A stretch of DNA of 64,000 bases from assembly GCA_019637435.1 (NCBI GenBank), contig JAHBVO010000002.1, positions 1,279,519 to 1,343,518 of the forward strand, read 5' to 3'. Shown piece by piece: positions 36,164 to 44,571 of the stretch (position 1 is its first letter; every line of letters starts with the position of its first letter). The stretch comes from Candidatus Obscuribacterales bacterium. Its GTDB lineage: Bacteria; Cyanobacteriota; Vampirovibrionia; Obscuribacterales; Obscuribacteraceae. Under the pieces are notes generated by a model. The model was not told the DNA's origin. It did no database searches and was given only the letters and a program-made list of their open reading frames with translations. The translations under genes were made by a program, and so were the position numbers.

Positions 36164-38278
36164 ATGTCGCGAGGACTTGAAGTGCTGCTTCTAATCTTGT
36201 GTTTTATCGCCTCGATTGTTTTTCCACAACAAGCATTGTCTCAGAGTGCGGATAACAACACTAAACCATTTGTAATGGCAGTGAAATCACTTCCAGACGT
36301 TTCTCTCGAACAGAGAACGCCAGATGCTGCTCCTCGCCAAAGTGAATCTAGTGAGAGGACACAGCCGGCTGTCCAAGAGGGCACAAATTATGCGTCCTCT
36401 GAGTCATCGAGCGCGAATGTAGTTACTGGTCCGGACGCCGGTGGCGCGGTGCTCCCGGATGTCGGTCCATCTTTAGAGATCAATCAAAGTAAGGATTCGC
36501 CGCCAACTACTGAAGATCAGTCACCCTCTGCAATTTCTCCAAGCAGTTCTGTCCCTGATTCGGAACAGCAGCAAATTGAACAAGAGCAGCTTGAAAATCC
36601 AGAATCTGCCGAGGTCGCTGTCGGGTCGAGGCATTCATTCTCAATTTCGAACAGTCCCGGCTTCTCCGCCGAAGAACGAGCAGGTATTGTGACGCGGCGA
36701 ATCGAGAAGATTCTCAAAAACGCGCAGATGGATCCGGCTAAGATTAGTACGGCAACTTCGTTGGATGGCAGTCCGAGCGTTGTCTTGGATGACTTCATTA
36801 TAGTTGCAGTCAGCAAGGCTGATGCTTCTCTGTATGGACAAACTCAAGCCGCGTTAGCGGAAGACTGGGCTATCAAATTAAAAGCGCAAATAAAACAGCT
36901 CCAGCCTCTTTCACTCAGAGCTGAAAAGCTTGGCACTGTATCGGTATTACGTGAACATCGTGTATTGCTTTTGCTGCTCCAGGTGGCAATCCTACTGCTA
37001 TCGGCTTTCGTTGGTGGCGAAGTGGTGGCATACTTCAAACAACCACGGGTCATCGGTCAACTGGTCGCAGGGATCTTGATTGGACCCTCTGTCCTGGGAG
37101 CCCTTGCTCCTGAGCTGTCGGCGGTTGTGTTTCCAGTCGAAAAGGCACAATCAAACCTTCTCGAAGTCGTCTCATGGCTCGGCGTACTTTTTCTACTCAT
37201 GCTCTCCGGTATGGAAGTCAATTTCGCGCTGATCAAAAAGCATAAGAAGCCCGCCAGTGGAGCAGCAATTCTTGGATCCATAGTCCCTTTTGTTATAGGC
37301 TTCCTGCTCGGGCATTTCTTACCGGCAGAGTTTCTTGTTGCTCCAGAGCACAGACCGGCTTTATCGCTATTTCTAGGAGCATTATTTTCGGTTTCTTCCG
37401 TTCCCGTTGTTGCAAAAATCCTAGTCGATATGAGGCTGATGCATCTATCCGTGGGACAAATCATTCTCACCGCAGCTCTTGTTCAAGACATCTTCGGCTG
37501 TTGTCTATTGTCAGGTGTGGCGTTGTTAGCAGATCCGGGCGAGGCGCATGATTATTCCAAAATTTTGAAAGTGATAATTGGTGGCGGTTTGTTCGTCACC
37601 GCTTTGATTTTTGGTTACAAAAAACTGCTCAAATTATTGGAGTGGATCGACAGAAGTTTACCTAACGACGGCGCCTTACTGACCGCCATAGCAGTATTAG
37701 TTTTGCTGGCCGCGGCGACAACCCAATATCTTGGTCTTCATGTGGTTTTAGGCGCCTTCTCGATCGGCATGATGATCGGTCAATCACCGACTATCGTAGA
37801 ACGCATCGAGCATCCTCTTCGTCTCGTTATGATGTCGATATTTGCGCCTGTGTTTTTTGCCGCGGCTGGATTGAATGTCAATTTATCAGTGCTTATGAAT
37901 CCATCATTGGTTGTGGCGACACTTAGTTTTACTGCCATTGTTTGCCTGGTCAAAATCGTTTCTGGTTTCTGCGGAGCTAAATTTGGCGGTCTTCCAACAT
38001 GGCAATGTGTTGCGGTGGGTTTTGGAATAAATGCTTACGGCGCAATGGGTTTGATCTTTGCAACAATTGGATTTTCGCTCGGCATTTTAACTGTGGATAC
38101 GTACTCAATTATTGTAGTGATGGCTCTTGCGACCACGATTATGGCACCGCCATTCTTGAAGTGGGCGATGGAGAAATCGGGCGTTGATATTCAACTAAAT
38201 GAGAATCCTGAGGATAATGAGGATGATTTAGCAACGATTGAGAAATCACTTCTTGCCGACAAGGAACACGCACGTTAG
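36164..38278 (+). CDS. CPA2-type cation:proton antiporter with signal peptide and MscS-like N-terminal domain
   Basis: 704 residues from the ATG at 36164, preferred over 36149 because GAGGAG lies seven bases before it. A signal peptide (VLLLILCFIASIVFPQQALS) leads to a disordered Ser/Glu/Pro/Gln-rich stretch (about 30-155). Then comes a small domain (about 165-265: GFSAEERAGIVTRRIEKIL, DDFIIVAVSKADASLYG, LAEDWAIKLKAQI) that resembles the periplasmic domain of cyanobacterial MscS-type channels. The Na+/H+ exchanger domain follows (about 270-670; PRVIGQLVAGILIGPSVLG, LFLLMLSGMEVNF, AALVQDIFGCCLLSG). No TrkA-N/C domain is attached. It probably moves K+ or Na+ against H+ and may be gated by its periplasmic domain. 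Confidence 0.82.
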   Translation: MSRGLEVLLLILCFIASIVFPQQALSQSADNNTKPFVMAVKSLPDVSLEQRTPDAAPRQSESSERTQPAVQEGTNYASSESSSANVVTGPDAGGAVLPDVGPSLEINQSKDSPPTTEDQSPSAISPSSSVPDSEQQQIEQEQLENPESAEVAVGSRHSFSISNSPGFSAEERAGIVTRRIEKILKNAQMDPAKISTATSLDGSPSVVLDDFIIVAVSKADASLYGQTQAALAEDWAIKLKAQIKQLQPLSLRAEKLGTVSVLREHRVLLLLLQVAILLLSAFVGGEVVAYFKQPRVIGQLVAGILIGPSVLGALAPELSAVVFPVEKAQSNLLEVVSWLGVLFLLMLSGMEVNFALIKKHKKPASGAAILGSIVPFVIGFLLGHFLPAEFLVAPEHRPALSLFLGALFSVSSVPVVAKILVDMRLMHLSVGQIILTAALVQDIFGCCLLSGVALLADPGEAHDYSKILKVIIGGGLFVTALIFGYKKLLKLLEWIDRSLPNDGALLTAIAVLVLLAAATTQYLGLHVVLGAFSIGMMIGQSPTIVERIEHPLRLVMMSIFAPVFFAAAGLNVNLSVLMNPSLVVATLSFTAIVCLVKIVSGFCGAKFGGLPTWQCVAVGFGINAYGAMGLIFATIGFSLGILTVDTYSIIVVMALATTIMAPPFLKWAMEKSGVDIQLNENPEDNEDDLATIEKSLLADKEHAR

Positions 38279-38310
38279 AACGCAAACCGTTGTAGCTGCG
38301 GCACCATTGG

Positions 38311-38336
38311 TAGTGGCTAGTGGCTAGTGGCTAGTG
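38311..38336. repeat. Tandem repeat of TAGTGGC, 3.7 copies
   Basis: Three full copies of the 7-base unit TAGTGGC and most of a fourth run through the stop codon of the TPR-caspase gene. Because 7 is not a multiple of 3, loss or gain of a unit would change the reading frame at the C-terminus. Confidence 0.85.
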
Positions 38337-40735
38337 ACCGTGGCTGTATCGACAGCCAGCATTGGATCTTTACCGACCCACTTCTCATTCCAGAGAACCG
38401 GCGTCTGAAGGTTTGAGCGGTCCCGCAGCACCTCGGATTCTACCAATACTTTGAGGCGGTTGTACGCGTCCAGAAGGGTGGTCTTATCGTTGTTGACTCT
38501 GAGCGCTTCAATCAATCTCCTGGTAAACACGCTGTTCTCGTACTCTTTTGATTCCCAAGAAACTTGCTCCGCCATCGACGAGCACAAAACCATTTGACCG
38601 CTGCCAATTTTGAAAACGTCAGGCGCAAGTCCGGCGATGCGATTGAGCGACTTTCCGCCCTGCGCCGCCGCACCAGAGTGGCAGACGTCCAGTATGAGAA
38701 CTACGCGATTGGACTTGACCTGCTCCGAAATCATTTTTGATAACCACTGCATAGGAATGCCTGTGGCGAGCAAACTGTTTTTATCGGTATCGTGGGCGAC
38801 GAGAAAATTGACACCGCCTGCATCCTCTTGAGAATGGCTTCCGTGGCTGGAAACGTAAACCACTATCAGGTCATCTTCCCTTGCATTTTTACCTAGCCAT
38901 TTTTCACCGAGCATGGCGACAATGTTTTCGCGCGTCGCCTCCTGGTCGGTGAGAGTCTTCACATGGTCTTCTTTGAATTTCTCAGAAGTGACAAGAAAAT
39001 TCCCGAAGTCGGTCGCATCTTTGGCGGCAAACTTTAGATTGATGGATGGGTCCTTGAAGTTGCTGATCCCGATAACCAGAGCCCATTTGTCCCGCACCGG
39101 ACGATCGTCTTTTGATGAAAAGGCAACGGGAATTGTCAGTTGCGGCGAGTTGACGTTTGCACCGCCGCCCGAGAACTTTTGTTTGATCTGGTTGGCTTGA
39201 GCAAGCAGATCTTTTGATTTTTCAGATTGGCCCGCTGAATCGTAGGCTCCGGCGAGCGCCATCAAATCCGCTGCTACGGGCGGGGAAGCCTCGCCGAAGA
39301 TAGACTTGTCGATATTACATGCGGCGGTCAACTGGCTTATCGCGTCATCGGATTTGCCCAACTTTACATAGAGTTCGCCCAGCTTCCGAGCACTGCTGGC
39401 GGTGGCGCGGCTAGTTTCTCCCAGGACCTCTTTCGACAGTTTAACGGACTTGAGAAATTGTATCTCAGCCTTGTCATAGAGCCCTTCTCGAAGATAGAGA
39501 TTTCCCAGGTCGAGGGCGAGTTCCGCGCGTTCCGGGTGATCTGGTCCAGTCCTGGACTCTACTATGTTAGAGGCCGACTGAAAGAGAGTCTCAGCCTCTC
39601 GGTATTGTAATTGATCCAGTTTCAAACTGCCGAGATCGCGCTCGATATCCGCGACCTCCAGGTGATCCGCTCCGAGTATCCTTTTGACCGTACTGAGTGA
39701 TTCGTTGAGCAGCTTCTCGGCCTCTGCATATTGACCTTCTTGTCTGCGGATATTTGCGAAGGCGTGTTTTGCCTTAGCAACGAAGAGGTTGTCCCCACCT
39801 TCGAAGATACGATTGTTCAATTCGATCGCTTTTCCTGCGAATTCTCGTGCCTCGTTATACTTGCCTTCGTCCGCAAGTACGTTAGCAAGTAAGACATAAG
39901 CCTCGGCAACCAGCGGATTCTCATCGCCAAGCGCATTCTCGCGTGTCTTTACGATCGTGCGGATCTCCTTTTCGGCTTCCTCGAATCGACTCTGATCGAT
40001 GTATAGCTCAGACAACCCCATTAACACAATCGTGTAATAGAGATGGTTTTCCGTGACCAGTTTTTGAATTCCAGCGATAGCCTTCTTATAGTTCTGTTCG
40101 GCTTCGTCGAATTTCCCTTTTAGCTTGTTATAAGTTGCTAGATTATAGTAGTAGTAAGGCTGGGTGATATCCTTGTTGTTGAGCAGACCTGTCGCGAACT
40201 TCTTCGCCTTGGCGAGATACTCTTCGGCTTCCGCCAGTTTTCCCCACTTGAGATATAGCCGAGCCAAGTTGTTTGTCGGAAGATATTTGATGTCAAAACT
40301 TATCTTCTCCGACTCTTTCCAGGCGGCTTCGGCTTTTGGGAAGTCGGAATTTTCGAAGTAGAGAACGCCCAGGTTGTTGTACACACGTGAGAGTGTGATG
40401 TTCTTCCGGAACCCCGCTTGATTGGCATATTTAATCGATTCATTGAAAGTTTTCTCGGCTTCCTCGTAGTGACCCAATGAGCGCAGCGTCTCAGCCAGAG
40501 TGAGTAAGCCCTGTGAGCGCTCGAAGGAGTTGAACTTTACGCCCTCGGAAAGAGCCATCGCTTTGCGGAGTTTCTTCAGGGCTTCTTTGTAATTGCCTAG
40601 CTCGTAGTCTTGCAAACCTGACACATAGAGCGAGCGCACAAGCTTTTCCTGGCAAGCTGCCGGGAGTGCGAGCGTACTGAAATTTGCAACGATCAAAAAG
40701 ACTAATGTCAATACAATCGAAACTGGTCTGGGCAT
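38324..40735 (-). CDS. TPR-repeat protein with C-terminal caspase (peptidase C14) domain
   Basis: 803 residues with a signal peptide (MPRPVSIVLTLVFLIVANFSTLALPAACQ). TPR units of the Kinesin-light-chain type cover about 35-520 (ALKKLRKAMALSEG, AEKTFNESIKYANQAG, AEAAWKESEK). The caspase-like domain covers about 545-780 (KWALVIGISNFKD). The dyad is His631 in SSHGSH and Cys685 in LDVCHSG. Type I metacaspase relatives cut after Arg/Lys, and the acidic pocket fits. Export with TPR suggests an envelope signalling or processing role rather than cell death. The C-terminus VTSH is encoded within a 7-base tandem repeat. Confidence 0.87.
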   Translation of the reverse strand: MPRPVSIVLTLVFLIVANFSTLALPAACQEKLVRSLYVSGLQDYELGNYKEALKKLRKAMALSEGVKFNSFERSQGLLTLAETLRSLGHYEEAEKTFNESIKYANQAGFRKNITLSRVYNNLGVLYFENSDFPKAEAAWKESEKISFDIKYLPTNNLARLYLKWGKLAEAEEYLAKAKKFATGLLNNKDITQPYYYYNLATYNKLKGKFDEAEQNYKKAIAGIQKLVTENHLYYTIVLMGLSELYIDQSRFEEAEKEIRTIVKTRENALGDENPLVAEAYVLLANVLADEGKYNEAREFAGKAIELNNRIFEGGDNLFVAKAKHAFANIRRQEGQYAEAEKLLNESLSTVKRILGADHLEVADIERDLGSLKLDQLQYREAETLFQSASNIVESRTGPDHPERAELALDLGNLYLREGLYDKAEIQFLKSVKLSKEVLGETSRATASSARKLGELYVKLGKSDDAISQLTAACNIDKSIFGEASPPVAADLMALAGAYDSAGQSEKSKDLLAQANQIKQKFSGGGANVNSPQLTIPVAFSSKDDRPVRDKWALVIGISNFKDPSINLKFAAKDATDFGNFLVTSEKFKEDHVKTLTDQEATRENIVAMLGEKWLGKNAREDDLIVVYVSSHGSHSQEDAGGVNFLVAHDTDKNSLLATGIPMQWLSKMISEQVKSNRVVLILDVCHSGAAAQGGKSLNRIAGLAPDVFKIGSGQMVLCSSMAEQVSWESKEYENSVFTRRLIEALRVNNDKTTLLDAYNRLKVLVESEVLRDRSNLQTPVLWNEKWVGKDPMLAVDTATVTSH

Positions 40736-40958
40736 CTACGAGGCTCCTGAAGTCTTGTACGGCAATCGAATTCGAGTTATTTTAATCGATTTGTCTTCTG
40801 GAATGTCGACCACAGGTTTGTCGAAATTTGTCTGCAAGCTTGGGCGTGCATCCGCGAAACTTAACAGCGAGTGTAGGCTGATACACAATAGCTATCTGTG
40901 GTGAGGTCACTCTGGAGCCGGTTCGCGATCTCATTTGACTGTCCAAGGTAATGAGTTC

Positions 40959-41521
40959 TTACGATATTAGTTTCTGTAGCAAGTCCTCGACTTCGAGTTC
41001 CGGAGCGGTTTTTATCATATAGGCGAGGTCTAAGCGCGTACTGTTGGTTTTGAAAATGCCGAGGACATCGCGCCATTGTTGATCTGAGACCTCTTTGCCA
41101 TCCCGATACCATTTTAGTTTCGCCAGTATGACGTCTTCTATTGATGCCAAATAAATTTGTCTAGAGGTTTCCGGTATCGTATGCAGTGCTCTTCGATTGA
41201 ATTCGTTTTCGTCAAACTTATTCCGTGGGACAAAGACATCAACCTTGAATACAGAACGGTAGTGAATCCTCTTCGATTTAAAGCTTGTCGAATCGATTCG
41301 CTTGAAACATAGAATTCATCTTCCAGCATTTGTGGAAGTAATTCCGCGTGTTCGGGCTTTAGATCAGCTAGTATGTCCGCATCCCGCGTAGCTCTGGGTT
41401 CTCCGTAGAGCGAACTAGCCAAGGAGCCCGCTAGAAAATACCGAATGCCAAGTTTTTCTAAAGCGTCGATAACAAGAAGCGTGACCTTTATGGACTCATC
41501 GATCATCTCGTTAAGCGACAT
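40959..41521 (-). pseudogene. Frameshifted AbiEii-like nucleotidyltransferase
   Basis: The first frame (41521 leftwards) encodes EKLGIRYFLAGSLASSLYGEPRATRDADIL, a nucleotidyltransferase with the GSxAS and D-x-D site. Near 41265-41275 the frame is broken. The continuing frame then reads HYRSVFKVDVFVPRNK and goes on to SIEDVILAKLKWYRDGKEVS and QWRDVLGIFKT, the normal C-terminal half of this family, ending at 40959. The break is probably a small deletion or a sequencing error. Overlap with the upstream partner gene by 19 bases is typical of the pair. Confidence 0.8.
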
Positions 41522-42018
41522 CCGAAATGTTCCGCAATTCTAGACGCTATTTCTTCTCCGTAGAAAAGCTCGGCAAACCTGATTCGAAGTTGGTTTTCGT
41601 TTTCATCGGGATATTTGTCTCGTAGTCCTGCAAACGCAAGTAATCGAACCGTCTTGTTCATATCGCTCACCATCTCCCACTTCTCTGCAAAGGTTTTTTT
41701 TGAGAGCAATTCAAACATAATTGCCTCAGCTTCTTCTGAGGTATCGGCGGAGAGGCGGTAATTTTTGTAACTCAATTTCGTTACTTTGCTCAGTCGGTTG
41801 GGATGCTCTATAACAGGTATGCGCAGACTTTGATATTTAAACAACGTGCCCGAATGAGGTAATCCGAAAATGTCTTTCACGGGGCCGAGTGGACATGAGT
41901 TTAACATAACAAGAGACCCGTGAGCTTCCGGTTTGGTCGGCTCAAATTGGTACTGTCTGGCGGAGACGAAAAATTCAGCCGAAGTTGGACCCAGAATGAG
42001 CGCAGAAACCCTATGCAA
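41503..42018 (-). CDS. Partner protein of the AbiEii-like nucleotidyltransferase
   Basis: The C-terminal 75 residues (FELLSKKTFAEKWEMVSDMNKTVRLLAFAGLRDKYP, then RIRFAELFYGEEIA) match the small helical protein commonly encoded just before this nucleotidyltransferase type. The first 80 residues of the open frame look non-coding, so translation probably starts near a TTG at 41775 or another internal codon. With the broken neighbour the pair may be inactive. Such pairs have been proposed as toxin-antitoxin-like modules; this is unproven. Confidence 0.6.
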   Translation of the reverse strand: MHRVSALILGPTSAEFFVSARQYQFEPTKPEAHGSLVMLNSCPLGPVKDIFGLPHSGTLFKYQSLRIPVIEHPNRLSKVTKLSYKNYRLSADTSEEAEAIMFELLSKKTFAEKWEMVSDMNKTVRLLAFAGLRDKYPDENENQLRIRFAELFYGEEIASRIAEHFGCRLTR

Positions 42019-42505
42019 GCGCCGAGTTACAAATTCCTTCCATCGATTAGCTTAACGTTCTTTCTGCGCTTCTTTTGTCCAGAAATTCAGCATGGTGCTG
42101 CAAGTGGCAAACGGCGGTCGGGGCGCGAGTTTACACTCATTATACGCGAGAAGGCACCATATGCGGTGGTAATTTGATCTGATCTGTTTTGTTTGCTTGC
42201 TTACTGCTCGGCAATCAAGCGAATCGTACTATCCACGCCCATAGAGCCAAGTTGTTGCCAGATCTGAAACGGTGTCGCCGGCGGTGCATCTGTGCTTCTG
42301 AGCTTGGTCAGACGGAGCGGCAATTTTGTCGGCAGAAAGATCCCGAATTCTACGGCAAGAACCTCTGTACATCCGATCCGCGCCATCATACGTGCTCTTC
42401 AAAATGACTCACGAAATAGCCCTCAGGTATTGAATAAATGGTGAGCAGTGGTAAGATTAAGTTAGGCTGGCAATCACCAAAGCCTCGACTTCAGGGGACC
42501 TTCAA
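42019..42505. other. Gap before the secreted 142-residue protein
   Basis: 487 bases. A 62-codon minus-strand frame at 42201-42389 has a weak AAGAG upstream and no family resemblance; I do not call it. No repeats or clear promoter were seen. The stretch could be the eroded remainder of the module on its left. Confidence 0.4.
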
Positions 42506-42934
42506 ATGACCAGAAATGTAGCAGCACTGATGTCCCTCGCCGTCGTCTTCAGCGGTTCTTTCGCCCTGAGTACCGAGTCTGCCGAGGCGAAGACTTCGCG
42601 AAAAAGTTCCCACACTGCAAAGAATTATCTCGTTCCCCCGCCCCCACCGTACATACCAACACTGGTTCCTTCGGCGCTGGGCATGACGTACGTTCAACCG
42701 GTGACCGCTGATGCAGGTGAAGTTGTCGTGAAGCAGCCTGTTAATCTGTACAACCAGTACATGTTCACGCGCGATCAGCACGACATGGCGCAAGTTGTTC
42801 AGCCCAAATCCAACGTGAGCGAAAGCCTGCTCGTTGAAAAGAAAATTCAAAAGCAAATTCAGAAGCAAATTGATAGCTTCGATTCCGAGATTTCGAGCGT
42901 TGAAAAAGAAATCGGCAACTTGCTGAAGCTTTGA
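42506..42934 (+). CDS. Small secreted protein with C-terminal coiled coil, unrecognised
   Basis: 142 residues. A signal peptide (ALMSLAVVFSGSFALSTESAEA) is followed by a Pro-rich patch (VPPPPPYIP), a short domain and a C-terminal coiled coil of Lys/Gln/Ile/Glu (KKIQKQIQKQIDSFDSEI). AGGGGACC precedes the ATG. It lies next to, but opposite, the RND operon. A periplasmic structural role is possible; no family is recognised. Confidence 0.68.
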   Translation: MTRNVAALMSLAVVFSGSFALSTESAEAKTSRKSSHTAKNYLVPPPPPYIPTLVPSALGMTYVQPVTADAGEVVVKQPVNLYNQYMFTRDQHDMAQVVQPKSNVSESLLVEKKIQKQIQKQIDSFDSEISSVEKEIGNLLKL

Positions 42935-43031
42935 GGACGCTTGTCGTCAGCCGTTCTAGAATTTCTGCAGTGGTCGAGAGCGACCGATTAGTTCACTGAG
43001 TAGGTGAACTTTATCGATCGAAGACCTCTTT

Positions 43032-44561
43032 TTATCGCCAGCCGCCCCCTAGTGCTCGATAGAGATCGACTCTGGACCCGACCAGGTTCATCTTCACTTC
43101 AACAAGTTCTCTTTCTGCATTCAGTTTCTCTTCCTGTACAAGCAACACTTCGATGTAAGTTGCTTTGGCGTACTTAAACAGCATATTCGCAGTACTGATA
43201 GATTCCTCAAGCAAGACAACCTCTCGCTTTTTGGTATCAAAAGCCTGCTGCATTTTTCTTATGTTTGACTCCTGAACAAGTACGTCGGTGTAGGCTTTTA
43301 GCAGAGTTTGCTCATAGGTCAAAACCGCTTGAGTTTGCAGGGCATCGGCTGTTTGAATTCGTGCAAGGATTGCTCTTCTGTTGATCAGTGGAAGCATAAA
43401 GTCACCGATCGCGTTATAGAACAACGACTGTGGTGTTTTAAACAGCAGTGCGGGGCTAAACCCCGAAAAGCCCACACCTGCCCGAATCGTGAGGTTTGGA
43501 TATAGCTGAGCTTTGACGCTTTTTAAATTGAGCTTTGCCGCCTTGATTGCCGCTTCAGCCTGGCGAATATCGGCTCTGTTTTCCAAAAGTTGAGAAGGCA
43601 CACCCGTTTGCAATTCATTCACCGGCAACGTCATAAACTCCTCTGAGTGTCGGACGATTGGCCCTTCATCATATCTACCGGTGAGGAACTTCAGACGATT
43701 CTCTTTTTCAACAACTCTCTGACTGGTTGCAGCCCGCTGGCTTCTAGTCTTGTTTAACTGCGCTTCAAACCGATTGACCGCTAACTGGTTCGCTTTGGCA
43801 TATTGCTTCAAGGCCTTCATTTTTAGAAACGCCGCTTCCTGGATGGTAATGTTTGCATCCAGTATCTTCAGCGACGTATCCAGAGCCATCAATTCATAAT
43901 AGTTGCGTGCTATTTCAGTAACGAGTCTGGAAATGAGAAAATTTCGGACCTCGTACTGTGCGATCATTCGCATTCTGGCTGCCTCTTTGGCATTCCTCAA
44001 TCTTCTCCAGATATCAACTTCCCAGCTAAGGGCAGGACCCAGATTCAGATTGAAATCCGGATATCTGTAAAAGTCTCTCTCGACAATTGTGTCCAACACA
44101 CCTTCCGGGGTGTTTTCGGATGGTCTGATGTAGCTTCCGCCAAGCCCCACGCCGACTTTAGGCAAATACTCAGACTGCCTCTCTCTCACTTCATTGCCAG
44201 CAATTTGAATATCCTGAAGCGTAATATTGAATTCTTGGTTATTCGCCAGGGCTGTTTCAATCAGGGCGATAAGAGCCGGATCAGAAAAAAACTGCCGCCA
44301 GCTAATGAAAGCCGCACTATCAACAGCGATAGCGCCCCGTAGCTGCGGAGTGTCCGGTGACTGCTTAGTGTCGGTTGATGGCGTAGTGTCCTGCGATGGC
44401 TGAGTGTCATACTTTGTTGGTACGTTAAAGGTCGGCTTCTTTTCAAACAGCTCAAGCGGATGAAAAAACGATTTTTTCGCAAAAGCAGGCGTCTGAAGAA
44501 CTCCCATAGAAACTATGAGTGTTAAAAGGCTAACGATTTTGATTCTGTTCATTCCACTCAT
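43032..44561 (-). CDS. TolC/NodT-family outer-membrane factor of RND efflux system
   Basis: About 509 residues from an ATG at 44561; a longer frame to 44591 would overlap the pump gene by 20 bases. It has a signal peptide (SLLTLIVSMGVLQTPAFA) and a Pro/Thr/Asp/Gln-rich linker, then the outer-membrane factor domain: WRQFFSDPALIALIETALANNQEFNI is the typical start, with WEVDIWRRLRNAKEAAR and SRVDLYRALGGGW at the end. No lipobox cysteine is seen, unlike many NodT proteins. Third gene of adaptor-pump-channel operon. Confidence 0.9.
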   Translation of the reverse strand: MSGMNRIKIVSLLTLIVSMGVLQTPAFAKKSFFHPLELFEKKPTFNVPTKYDTQPSQDTTPSTDTKQSPDTPQLRGAIAVDSAAFISWRQFFSDPALIALIETALANNQEFNITLQDIQIAGNEVRERQSEYLPKVGVGLGGSYIRPSENTPEGVLDTIVERDFYRYPDFNLNLGPALSWEVDIWRRLRNAKEAARMRMIAQYEVRNFLISRLVTEIARNYYELMALDTSLKILDANITIQEAAFLKMKALKQYAKANQLAVNRFEAQLNKTRSQRAATSQRVVEKENRLKFLTGRYDEGPIVRHSEEFMTLPVNELQTGVPSQLLENRADIRQAEAAIKAAKLNLKSVKAQLYPNLTIRAGVGFSGFSPALLFKTPQSLFYNAIGDFMLPLINRRAILARIQTADALQTQAVLTYEQTLLKAYTDVLVQESNIRKMQQAFDTKKREVVLLEESISTANMLFKYAKATYIEVLLVQEEKLNAERELVEVKMNLVGSRVDLYRALGGGWR

Positions 44562-44571
44562 GATTGACTGA

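Noticed and set aside
38311..38336. Possible CRISPR-like or attachment repeat
   Set aside because: The unit is only 7 bases with no spacers; it is a simple tandem repeat.
42201..42389. 62-codon minus-strand frame
   Set aside because: Weak ribosome site and no recognisable family; left as possible but not called.
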